Source of the DNA: Oscillospiraceae bacterium
GTDB lineage: Bacteria > Bacillota > Clostridia > Oscillospirales > Oscillospiraceae
Direction: 5' to 3'
Length of the DNA stretch: 12,475 nucleotides
Assembly: GCA_029067025.1 (NCBI GenBank)
Contig: JAIEFH010000309.1
Location: forward strand, 1 to 12,475
Part shown: piece after piece, positions 1 to 5,825 of the stretch
How positions within the stretch are numbered: position 1 is the first letter of the stretch
Layout: every line of letters begins with the position of its first letter
Notes under the pieces: model-generated
What the model was told of the DNA's origin: nothing
The model's database searches: none
The model's input: only the letters and a program-made list of their open reading frames with translations
Program-made: the position numbers and the translations under genes

Positions 1-213
1 ATTTTTGATTACCATAAGTCTATAAACAGTATCTTTCGTTAAGGCTTCAAATATATCTTCTTTTTTTTCAAAATAGTTATAAAGATTGCTCTTACTGACA
101 CCTGCCTTCTTAGCTATTTTATCCATTGAGGTTGACGAGTAACCATATTCCCCAAAAAGCATTTTTGCAGAAAAGAGTATGTCATTCCTTATTTCTTCTT
201 TTAATACTTGCAC
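1..213 (-). CDS. TetR-family transcriptional regulator, N-terminal part (runs off the left edge)
   Basis: Seventy-one codons are visible before the window ends. The first part is a TetR-type DNA-binding domain: an opening helix (LKEEIRNDILFSAKMLF), the GYSSTSMDKIAKKAGVS turn, then SKSNLYNYFEKKEDIFEAL, the usual SxxxLYxxFxxKExL signature of the recognition helix and helix 4. I chose the GTG at 213-211 because GGTGG lies about 8 bases upstream. An in-frame GTG at 225 and TTG at 228 are possible but less well placed. TetR proteins are usually dimeric repressors whose C-terminal half binds a small ligand; that half is outside the window, so the ligand is unknown. The gene is much more AT-rich than its neighbours (17 G+C in bases 61-120) and has its own consensus promoter. 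The family call is secure; the target may be itself and whatever once lay divergent. Confidence 0.9.
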   Translation of the reverse strand, partial: MQVLKEEIRNDILFSAKMLFGEYGYSSTSMDKIAKKAGVSKSNLYNYFEKKEDIFEALTKDTVYRLMVIKN

Positions 214-240
214 AATAAAGACCACCAATTCTTTTTTTGT

Positions 241-270
241 ATTATATCAAACATTCCTGTCCTTTGTCAA
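241..270 (-). promoter_or_regulatory. Consensus sigma-A-type promoter of the TetR gene
   Basis: On the minus strand TTGACA (270-265) is followed after 18 bases by TATAAT (246-241). A TG one base upstream of the -10 gives the extended form TGATATAAT. It lies about 28 bases before the GTG start, so the leader is short. All twelve hexamer bases match the vegetative consensus, so I expect strong transcription unless repressed. Confidence 0.85.
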
Positions 271-281
271 GTAATAGACAA
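264..281. promoter_or_regulatory. Inverted repeat, candidate TetR operator
   Basis: TTGTC (264-268), an 8-base spacer and GACAA (277-281) form a perfect short inverted repeat. It overlaps the -35 hexamer of the TetR promoter and the -35 of a plus-strand promoter. That is where a TetR dimer typically acts to repress itself and a divergent partner. Binding by this regulator is inferred from position only. Confidence 0.5.
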
Positions 282-293
282 TACTTTTATACT
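264..293 (+). promoter_or_regulatory. Possible divergent promoter
   Basis: TTGTCA (264-269) and TATACT (288-293) are separated by 18 bases on the plus strand. Each hexamer differs from consensus at one position. Downstream there is only ATG AGG GGT ATT CCG TAG at 311 and no recognisable gene, so the promoter may be an orphan left by a deletion. Confidence 0.4.
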
Positions 294-299
294 CTATCA

Positions 300-540
300 G
301 AATAAAAGGAATGAGGGGTATTCCGTAGTCGTCAGCATCGGTGGTAATGTGTATAATTGGCTATTGGCAGGCGGTCAAAAGCCGTTCCATACCGGCGTCT
401 GAAAGTACAGGAATGTCTGTTTATCCTGGCAGCCCTCCGCAGTCAGATCCCGCAGGCGTTTACGGGATTTGGATAGAAACCGTTTCTTTGTCGAAATCTG
501 TCCATTTATGTTATGTGATTGCAAAAAAGATGCGTCGAAC
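300..540. other. Stretch without a recognisable gene; decayed coding remnant possible
   Basis: About 240 bases between the TetR control region and the next terminator hold no gene with a start, a ribosome site and a family resemblance. The best open stretch is on the minus strand, from a TTG at 524 to a TGA at 377-375 (50 codons). It contains a plausible-looking tail, LRDLTAEGCQDKQTFLYF, but has no ribosome site or ATG. A 64-codon plus frame (208-402) overlaps the TetR start and promoter and is not convincing. I read this as remains of deleted DNA. Confidence 0.4.
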
Positions 541-594
541 TAAAAAACGCAAAAGGGGAAGTCGGCAAATTTCTTGTCAAAATTTGCCGACTTC
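541..594 (-). terminator. Intrinsic terminator with a perfect 15-bp stem
   Basis: Bases 558-572 and 580-594 are perfect reverse complements of 15 bases with a 7-base loop. Read on the minus strand, the stem is followed by CCCCTTTTGCGTTTTTT, a split T tract. It sits about 105 bases after the stop of the sigma-like gene and is its likely terminator. A diverged copy lies at 1891-1932. Confidence 0.75.
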
Positions 595-599
595 ATTGG
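558..599. repeat. Hairpin repeat, copy A
   Basis: This 42-base block matches 1891-1932 at 35 positions by eye. Within it, the last 29 bases (571-599) match 1904-1932 at 26 positions. Copy A has kept a perfect stem. The two copies bracket the sigma-like gene in direct orientation. Confidence 0.7.
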
Positions 600-698
600 C
601 TCAATGTGCCAAAATCGCTATTTCCAGCCCTGCTCCCTCCATTGCTTGCACCCGTTTTCCCATCCCGGGCCTGAAGCCCGATCGGAGGGCAGGGCACA

Positions 699-1577
699 TT
701 ATGATTCCATCTCAAACTTTAGCCGCTGCCGCGCGATTTCACAAGCCATGAGCCGGAGATCCTGTTCGCTTATATCCAGAATATCCGTGATTTCGGAAAT
801 CTTAAAACCATCCCGGAGCATTTGAATCAATATTTGCTGATCGGGGGTCAAGCTGCCGCAAAACCGCTCCGTATCCAACTGCCCGTCCAATATATCCGTC
901 CAGTCGGAACTGGCGTCTGCGATCGTATCATAGAGGCAAAAGCCGTCTTCCTCATTGGCAGAGAAGGGCTGATCCAGGGAGCGTTGGCTAAAGGATTCCG
1001 CGTACTGCCGGTTTTCTGTACGGAGCGCGAGTTTGACACGGCCTTCTAAATAGGTCTCCAGATCCCTACACCCAGGTTCATAGTCTTGCGCGGCCGCGCA
1101 GAGTGCTTCTACCGCAGCGGACTTTCGATCCGCCAACGGGGTGCTTTTGGCCATCAGGTGGATCGCGTTATCCAAAATAGATCGGAATCGAATCAGGAGT
1201 TGCTCTGTGTCAAACACTTGCCGTCCTGCACTGTCTATCTTGCGGTGCAGAACGATTCGCCCCAAAAGGTAGCCGGTGTGTTCGTCTCGGGTCAAATGAA
1301 AATATACGGGTGGCCGGAGCCCAATGTTTGCCAATTGGGTGCACAGTGCCTGGGCGGTGAGCACACCGCAAGCGGGGCAGCTAATTCCGGCACCGTGGCC
1401 GTCAGCAATGGCGAGAACCATGGCGCTGGAGTCGAAACCGATTTGAATGAATGGCGGGAGATTTTCTCGCAAGGGCTTGCCTAGATGGAGTTTTCCGTCC
1501 CGGCTTACGGATGCCCGGAATGATTTCCGCCGATTCTCCTTTTCAAACCATTGAAAATTAAACTTCTCAGATTTCAT
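699..1577 (-). CDS. Sigma-70-like protein with an unrecognised N-terminal domain
   Basis: The 292-residue protein has an ideal AGGAGG site 7 bases before its ATG and ends in TAA. Residues about 242-288 (SLTPDQQILIQMLRDGFKIS, then EITDILDISEQDLRL) resemble sigma region 4 helix-turn-helix sequence. Residues about 155-220 look like a worn region 2/3: DLETYLEGRVKLALR in place of FETYxxxxIRxxIR, then QRSLDQPF and YDTIAD, which recall the SLDxP and DxIxD marks of sigma factors. Residues about 30-110 hold a separate domain with IADGHGAGI (about 57-65) and a CPAC pair (67-70) that I cannot assign; the cysteines might bind metal. It has its own promoter and terminator, so it is a single-gene unit. It could be an alternative sigma factor, an anti-sigma decoy or another regulator. 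Whether it controls the flagellar genes cannot be told from sequence. Confidence 0.75.
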   Translation of the reverse strand: MKSEKFNFQWFEKENRRKSFRASVSRDGKLHLGKPLRENLPPFIQIGFDSSAMVLAIADGHGAGISCPACGVLTAQALCTQLANIGLRPPVYFHLTRDEHTGYLLGRIVLHRKIDSAGRQVFDTEQLLIRFRSILDNAIHLMAKSTPLADRKSAAVEALCAAAQDYEPGCRDLETYLEGRVKLALRTENRQYAESFSQRSLDQPFSANEEDGFCLYDTIADASSDWTDILDGQLDTERFCGSLTPDQQILIQMLRDGFKISEITDILDISEQDLRLMACEIARQRLKFEMES

Positions 1578-1609
1578 TGTAATACCTCCTTAAAATGATA
1601 GGAGGCATA

Positions 1610-1638
1610 ATTCTATAGGATACAACAAAAAAATGCAA
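1610..1638 (-). promoter_or_regulatory. Promoter of the sigma-like gene
   Basis: On the minus strand TTGCAT (1638-1633), a 17-base spacer and TAGAAT (1615-1610) form a good vegetative-type promoter. It lies about 35 bases upstream of the ATG, with AGGAGG at 1590-1585 between them. Confidence 0.6.
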
Positions 1639-1669
1639 GAAAATCTGCGTATGAGCAGAAAATTGGGAT

Positions 1670-1703
1670 GTATAAAAATTAAGTTGCCCGCTTGGATCGG
1701 GCA
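1670..1703 (-). terminator. Probable terminator after the decayed frame
   Basis: TGCCCG (1703-1698 read on the minus strand) pairs with CGGGCA (1690-1685) across a 7-base loop. It is followed by ACTTAATTTTT. It lies just downstream of the stop at 1715-1713 and upstream of the sigma-like gene's promoter, so it would insulate that gene. Confidence 0.5.
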
Positions 1704-1712
1704 CCCTTCCTA

Positions 1713-1870
1713 TTATTGCGGATTAGGAAGTGGTGGCAATCCGATCTTCGGCACCCGAGGCCGCTCCACGTCCTTGGCGTTGTAACCTTCTGCATAGATA
1801 TTTTCCTGGATCTGAGATAACGGTCAAAAATCCAACGGACGATGGCGGTCTCATCAAGATTACAGCAAAG
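1713..1870 (-). pseudogene. Decayed coding fragment, possibly the end of a recombinase or transposon gene
   Basis: One minus frame reads LDETAIVRWIFDRYL, reminiscent of the DEExAxIVRxIFxxYL stretch in large serine recombinases. The next frame continues with QIQENIYAEGYNAKDVERP and a short proline-rich tail ending in NPQ at a TAA (1715-1713). Joining the two needs one frameshift near 1812. There is no ribosome site or start, and the upstream side runs straight into a repeat and a tRNA fragment. The resemblance is short, so the family is only a suggestion; frameshifted mobile-element debris is the most I would claim. Confidence 0.35.
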
Positions 1871-1890
1871 AGCACCTGCTGTACAAAAAT

Positions 1891-1932
1891 GAAATCGACA
1901 GACTTCTTGTCGAAATTTGTCGGCTTCATTGG
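1891..1932. repeat. Hairpin repeat, copy B, abutting the tRNA fragment
   Basis: This is a diverged copy of 558-599. The stem is imperfect but, read on the minus strand, two of its four differences are G-U wobbles. Its right end reaches the CCA end of the tRNA-Val half-gene, so on the minus strand it is the sequence immediately downstream of that tRNA end. Confidence 0.7.
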
Positions 1933-1974
1933 TGGACGATGCAGGACTTGAACCTGTGACCTCCCGCACGTCAA
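1930..1974 (-). other. 3' half of tRNA-Val(GAC), an attachment-site-like remnant
   Basis: Read on the minus strand, this fits canonical tRNA numbering from the anticodon loop onward: loop TTGACGT (anticodon GAC), stem GCGGG, variable AGGTC, T stem ACAGG, T loop TTCAAGT, CCTGC, acceptor strand ATCGTCC, discriminator A and CCA. A single A-C mismatch closes the T stem. The matching 5' half, expected to begin GGACGAT, is absent: upstream the sequence is AT-rich and unrelated apart from CCCGGCG, which only roughly mimics the anticodon stem. A bare tRNA 3' half is the classic core of an integration site for tyrosine integrases, so this is probably an att scar. It is not a functional tRNA. Confidence 0.75.
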
Positions 1975-2089
1975 CGCCGGGAAGAAACTTTTTTGCTTTG
2001 TTTGTAATGGTTTTTAGCTGCTTCTGTTCGGTTACAGTTGCTTTTCAGCAGCGTTTAATCGTATCGTTTCCGGGTGTTCCACGCACGTC

Positions 2090-2109
2090 TGTGGTCAGTT
2101 ATGTGGTCA
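2090..2109. repeat. Two direct repeats of TGTGGTCA, 12-base period
   Basis: TGTGGTCA occurs at 2090-2097 and again at 2102-2109. Tandem short repeats about 120 bases from a tRNA half-site resemble integrase arm-binding sites, but with two copies only this is weak evidence. Confidence 0.4.
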
Positions 2110-2112
2110 AAA

Positions 2113-2166
2113 TAAAGCAGAGAACCTCCCTGGTCAGTGGTATAGCCGCTGGCCAGGGAGGCTCTT
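2113..2166 (-). terminator. Long hairpin terminator ending the glycosylation gene run
   Basis: CCTCCCTGG (2125-2133) pairs with CCAGGGAGG (2153-2161). The stem continues inward through TCAGTGG/CCGCTGG with G-U wobbles to a 5-base loop at 2141-2145, about 16 pairs in all. On the minus strand it is followed by TTCTCTGCTTTATTTT; on the plus strand by CTCTTTTGC. It is therefore likely to stop transcription leaving the 3-dehydrogenase gene and may work in both directions. Confidence 0.65.
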
Positions 2167-2301
2167 TTGCAAGGGGGAAACAGGGAAAAAACTACTACGC
2201 CTTAATCAAAAAGGGGCGGCAAAAGATACCGCGCAATTCACTGAATCGATCTGGGGTAAGGCTGTGTTACCCGTGGGACGCGCGGATGTTTTGGCCGATG
2301 G
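2162..2301. other. Spacer after the last pathway gene; vestigial 12-codon frame
   Basis: Nothing intact is visible here. On the minus strand an ATG (2305-2303) overlaps the TGA of the preceding gene as ATGA and encodes MTIGQNIRASHG before TAA (2269-2267). The first residues look like the beginning of an XRE-type repressor (MTIGxNIRxxR). After the stop, the same frame reads SLTPDRFSELRG, also reminiscent of XRE helix 2. It may be a dead gene start. Confidence 0.3.
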
Positions 2302-3411
2302 TCATACCTCTCTATCCGTCCCTTCCTCGCCTAAATTCGAGAACACTTCTGAAAAGTCTGTACTGGACACATCTTTTAAAGGCAGTGCTGCGGGTTTTCC
2401 CGTAGCGGATGACTGATAGACTGCCAGCACCATTTCCAGCGCATTACGCCCCGCTACGGCGTCCACATAGGGTTTACGGTCATGCAGCATCGCATCAATC
2501 ATATCCGCATAAAGCGCTGTGTGGCCGTTGCCATAGACATTACTGGTGGCCTCCTGCAAACCTTTGTTTTTTGCATCTAGTTCACACTCGTCCGCAAAAT
2601 CCCATACGTCAATGTGGTTGGTAGAGGTTCCTCCCAACTTCACGGTACCGTTCTGTCCAAACAGATACAGTGTCTCCTCCAGGTTTTTCGGATAAACATT
2701 CGTGGTTCCTTCAATGGTGCCAATGGCTCCGTTTTTGAACTTCACCACTGCCATTCCAATATCCTCGCACTCCAAATAATCGTGGAACTGCTGCCGGGTG
2801 ACGCCGTAGACCTCCTCCACCTCATCTCCCATCATCCACCGTAACAGATCAATGCCATGGATACACTGGTTCATCAGGCAGCCGCCGTCCTGAGCCCAGG
2901 TCCCCCGCCAGGGCGCCTGGGTGTAATACTCACGGTTCCGATTCCAGCGGACATGGATGGAGCCGTGGGACAGCTGTCCAAACCGTCCCTGTTCCAAAGC
3001 CCTGCGGGTCTCCTGTACTGCGAGGTTAAAGCGGTTTTGGTGACAGGCACACACCTTCACATTTTGCTCTGCGCTGTGCCGAATGATTTCCTCCGCGTCT
3101 GCCATAGACATCGCCATTGGTTTTTCAATAATGACATTTACGCCGGCGTCAATGCAGTCCAACGCAATCTGGGCATGGAGCCCACTCTCCGTAGCAATTG
3201 CAACCAGTTGAAGGCTGTTCTCAGAGAGCATCCGCCTATAATCAGTATACCGCTTAATGGACGCATCCTGTTCCAAGCCGTGTTTTGCCAAAAGTGTCTC
3301 CATGGCCTCCGGCCTCACATCGCATACTGCGGCAATATGCAGTTCATTGTTCACTGCAGCCTTGATGTGGTTGGTGGCAATGCGGCCGCAGCCGATCAGG
3401 GCATAATTCAT
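2302..3411 (-). CDS. Gfo/Idh/MocA-family UDP-sugar 3-dehydrogenase, WbpB/WlbA-like
   Basis: It probably oxidises C3 of a UDP-N-acetylglucosaminuronic acid with NAD, giving the 3-keto sugar that the aminotransferase of this run then aminates. I start at the ATG at 3411 (369 residues), because the family's Rossmann strand begins there: YALIGCGRIATNHI, a GxGxxxxxH fingerprint. An in-frame GTG at 3420 is possible. A longer open frame to 3507 only overlaps the epimerase gene. The substrate-site EKP motif is at residues 96-98 (VIIEKPMA), QNRF at 125-128, and the conserved histidine in CIHGIDLLRW at about 185. It begins 11 bases after the epimerase stop and is the last gene of the run. Simple inositol or glucose dehydrogenases share the fold; the specific call rests on its neighbours, which supply the rest of the Wbp/Wlb pathway. 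Confidence 0.85.
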   Translation of the reverse strand: MNYALIGCGRIATNHIKAAVNNELHIAAVCDVRPEAMETLLAKHGLEQDASIKRYTDYRRMLSENSLQLVAIATESGLHAQIALDCIDAGVNVIIEKPMAMSMADAEEIIRHSAEQNVKVCACHQNRFNLAVQETRRALEQGRFGQLSHGSIHVRWNRNREYYTQAPWRGTWAQDGGCLMNQCIHGIDLLRWMMGDEVEEVYGVTRQQFHDYLECEDIGMAVVKFKNGAIGTIEGTTNVYPKNLEETLYLFGQNGTVKLGGTSTNHIDVWDFADECELDAKNKGLQEATSNVYGNGHTALYADMIDAMLHDRKPYVDAVAGRNALEMVLAVYQSSATGKPAALPLKDVSSTDFSEVFSNLGEEGTDREV

Positions 3412-3422
3412 AGCATTCACCG

Positions 3423-4505
3423 TCAATTCAAGTAGTCTCGGATATGCTTCACAATTTTTTCGGCTGAGTTTCCATCCCCAAAGGGTCGGTATTTCGGTTC
3501 GAAACACACCTCTGTGTTCAGCTTTGCCAAAATATCCGTCCTATCCGGCTTTGCCAGTTGGTTGCAGAAGTTGACCATCGTTTCCGGCCAGGTCACCCAG
3601 TCAAACACAGTCACACAGGGCTTTTGCGCGAAAAACGCCTCCCGTTGCAGTCCACCAGAATCGGTAACGATTTTCTTCGCATGGTTGACCAGTGAAATTG
3701 ACGTTTGATATCCCACCGGCAAAGTCAAAATGATATTTTGGTATTTGCCCGCTTGGCATAGTCGGGCCGCCCGTTCCTGATTGCGGGGATGAACGGGATA
3801 AATTGTGGGCGCATCCAAGCTGTCCATAGCCTGGAAGATTTGATCCAACTTTTCGTCTGTATCCGTATTTTCCTGCCGGTGGCAGGTCATGTAATAGAAA
3901 CTGTCCGGCAGGTCAATGTGCGCTCCATCAAAGCCCGTCAATTCATTCAGTTCGCTGCCATCCAGCCGCGCACTGTAATAGCAGAACGCGTCATACATGG
4001 GATCGCCCACCAGATGGATCGAGTCGGAAAAACCCTCGCGTTTCAGAAAGTCCACCCCAGAAGCGGTACAAACCAGATGAAGGGAGGAAATGTGGTCTGT
4101 TACAATTCGGTTGACCTCCTCCGGGTTCTCATAGGTGCCCAATCGGTTGCCTGCTTCCACATGGCACACGGGAATGTGGAGCTTCACCGCTGCCAAAGCG
4201 CCTGCCAAAGTAGAATTGGTATCGCCGAATACCAAAAGCATATCGGGACGCTCCTTCAGCAGGATCTCGTCGACCTTTATCAGCATCTGTCCCGTCATCT
4301 GCCCGTGGGTGCCTCCGGAAATGCCTAAATTATAGTCTGGCTTTGGGATATCCATTTCCTCAAAAAATACGTCAGACATATTGTGGTCATAGTGCTGCCC
4401 GGTGTGGATGATGACCTCATCAAATTCCTTGCGCAAAACCCGGGAAACCACTGCCAGCTTGATAAATTGGGGCCGTGCGCCCACTACCGTGCAAATCTTT
4501 TTCAC
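3423..4505 (-). CDS. UDP-N-acetylglucosamine 2-epimerase family protein (WecB/WbpI type)
   Basis: The 360-residue protein carries GARPQFIK (9-16), GDTNST (94-99), HVEAGNR (115-121), PEEVNR (128-133), CHRQEN (208-213) and TDSGGLQREA (281-290), the full motif series of non-hydrolysing UDP-HexNAc 2-epimerases with the GT-B fold. Such enzymes invert C2 and convert gluco- to manno-configured UDP sugars. Given its neighbours, the likely substrate is a UDP-2,3-diamino-glucuronic acid derivative (the WbpI role) rather than plain UDP-GlcNAc (the WecB role), but sequence alone does not settle this. Translation starts with GTG directly after the TAG of the dehydrogenase gene, with no gap and in the same frame. 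GAGG, embedded in the last codons of that gene, serves as the ribosome site. Confidence 0.9.
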   Translation of the reverse strand: MKKICTVVGARPQFIKLAVVSRVLRKEFDEVIIHTGQHYDHNMSDVFFEEMDIPKPDYNLGISGGTHGQMTGQMLIKVDEILLKERPDMLLVFGDTNSTLAGALAAVKLHIPVCHVEAGNRLGTYENPEEVNRIVTDHISSLHLVCTASGVDFLKREGFSDSIHLVGDPMYDAFCYYSARLDGSELNELTGFDGAHIDLPDSFYYMTCHRQENTDTDEKLDQIFQAMDSLDAPTIYPVHPRNQERAARLCQAGKYQNIILTLPVGYQTSISLVNHAKKIVTDSGGLQREAFFAQKPCVTVFDWVTWPETMVNFCNQLAKPDRTDILAKLNTEVCFEPKYRPFGDGNSAEKIVKHIRDYLN

Positions 4506-5825
4506 CTACAGCACCTCAATTTCCGCCCGATTGCAGACATTTTTCATTACATTCTTGCAGTCAAATACCGGCACACCTGCGTTGGCAACCATTTCATAAT
4601 CCACGTTGCTGTGTGCAGTGGTGACCGCCACCAAGTCGTACCTCTGAAGTATCGCAGGATCAATCTTCTCCAGCCCCTGATACCACTGGCCTTTGTATCG
4701 GCACTGGGGGATAAAGGGATCGTAGTAGTCCACCAGCGAGCCATTGCGCAAGAATTCTTCCATTACCCGCAGCGCAGGACTCTCCCGGTAATCGTCGATG
4801 TCCTGCTTGTAGGCTACCCCCAGCAGGAGTACTTTGGAGCCATTCAGCGGTTTTTTTGCCCGGTTCAGAATTTTCCCGGCCCGCTCCACGGTGTATTCCG
4901 GCATACGGTCATTGATCATCATGGAACTCTCAATCATAGAAGTATGAAAGCCGTATTCCCGAGCCTTCCAGCTGAGGTAGTAGGGATCCAGCGGGATGCA
5001 GTGCCCACCCAGGCCGGGGCCGGGATAGAACGCCTGGAAGCCGTAGGGCTTCGTTTTCGCAGCGTCGATGACTTCCCAAATATTGATGTCCATCTTATGG
5101 CAGAGCATGGCCAGCTCGTTGACCAGCCCGATGTTCACGTTGCGGTAGGTGTTTTCCAGAATTTTTTCCATCTCCGCCACAGCGGGGGAGGACACCGTAT
5201 GAACCTCACCGTCCAAGATGGCGGAATACACCATAGAGATTACGTCTGCCGCGTCCTGCCCAACAGCTCCCACCACTTTGGGTGTGTTGCTGGTTTTGTA
5301 AATCAGATTGCCAGGGTCTACCCGTTCTGGGGAAAAACCCAGGTAGAAATCCTCTCCACATTTCAGCCCGGAGCCCTCTTCCAAAATGGGGAGGAGCAGT
5401 TCCTCTGTGGTGCCGGGGTAGGTGGTGGATTCCAGTACCACGATGCTCCCCCGCTTAAGATGTCGGGCGATGGCCCTGGCAGAATCTCGCACATAGCTGA
5501 TGTCCGGCTGTTGGTGGTCATCCAACGGCGTGGGGACACAGATGGCGATGAAGTCCACATCCCGCACAAAGGAAAAGTCTGAGGTGGCCCGGAGCATCCC
5601 GGAGGAGACAAGCTCCCGCAGGTCAGCGTCTACCACGTCGCCGATGTAGTTCTCCCCGGCGTTTACCATGTCCACCTTTTTCTGCTGGACGTCGAAGCCA
5701 ATGGTACGGAAACCGTGCTTTGCCTTGTCCACCGCCAGGGGCAGGCCCACATAGCCCAGGCCGCAGACACCCATAAGCAATGTCTTGCTTCTTATCTTTT
5801 TAATCAATTCATTTTTGATTGTCAT
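4506..5825 (-). CDS. UDP-N-acetylglucosamine 6-dehydrogenase, WbpA-like
   Basis: It should oxidise the C6 hydroxyl of UDP-GlcNAc to a carboxylate in two NAD-dependent steps, the entry reaction to uronic acid sugars. The 439-residue reading has the NAD fold GLGYVG (22-27), CVPTP (96-100), ESTTYPGTT (132-140), GFSPERVDPGN (163-173), EMEKILENTYR (219-228) and the GGHCIPLDPYY block with catalytic Cys about 276, then the C-terminal ESPALRVMEEF domain. WbpA/WecC enzymes are about 420-440 residues, so this is full length. I start at 5825 because GGTGG lies 7 bases upstream; the ATG at 5831 is too close to it, and an extension to 5894 would be long and non-homologous. It overlaps the formyltransferase stop by 17 bases and ends in TAG against the epimerase start. 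Confidence 0.9.
   Translation of the reverse strand: MTIKNELIKKIRSKTLLMGVCGLGYVGLPLAVDKAKHGFRTIGFDVQQKKVDMVNAGENYIGDVVDADLRELVSSGMLRATSDFSFVRDVDFIAICVPTPLDDHQQPDISYVRDSARAIARHLKRGSIVVLESTTYPGTTEELLLPILEEGSGLKCGEDFYLGFSPERVDPGNLIYKTSNTPKVVGAVGQDAADVISMVYSAILDGEVHTVSSPAVAEMEKILENTYRNVNIGLVNELAMLCHKMDINIWEVIDAAKTKPYGFQAFYPGPGLGGHCIPLDPYYLSWKAREYGFHTSMIESSMMINDRMPEYTVERAGKILNRAKKPLNGSKVLLLGVAYKQDIDDYRESPALRVMEEFLRNGSLVDYYDPFIPQCRYKGQWYQGLEKIDPAILQRYDLVAVTTAHSNVDYEMVANAGVPVFDCKNVMKNVCNRAEIEVL

Noticed and set aside
666..680. CGGGC/GCCCG hairpin just after the sigma-like gene as its terminator
   Set aside because: The stem is only five pairs and has no T tract. The 15-bp stem at 558-594 is a far better candidate.
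1679..1969. Minus-strand frame beginning MREVTGSSPASST
   Set aside because: The first residues are simply translation of the tRNA 3' half, a common false gene start. Only the downstream debris is kept, as a pseudogene.
1924..2000. Complete functional tRNA gene
   Set aside because: The D arm and the 5' acceptor strand are missing, and the 5' anticodon stem is only loosely mimicked by CCCGGCG.
3412..3507. N-terminal extension of the 3-dehydrogenase to 3507
   Set aside because: The added 32 residues overlap the epimerase coding sequence and do not resemble the family, whose Rossmann strand starts at the ATG at 3411.
4383..5582. Long plus-strand open frame of about 399 codons
   Set aside because: It lies antisense to the WbpA-like gene, whose motifs are complete. 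Its translation has no family character and it lacks a ribosome site.
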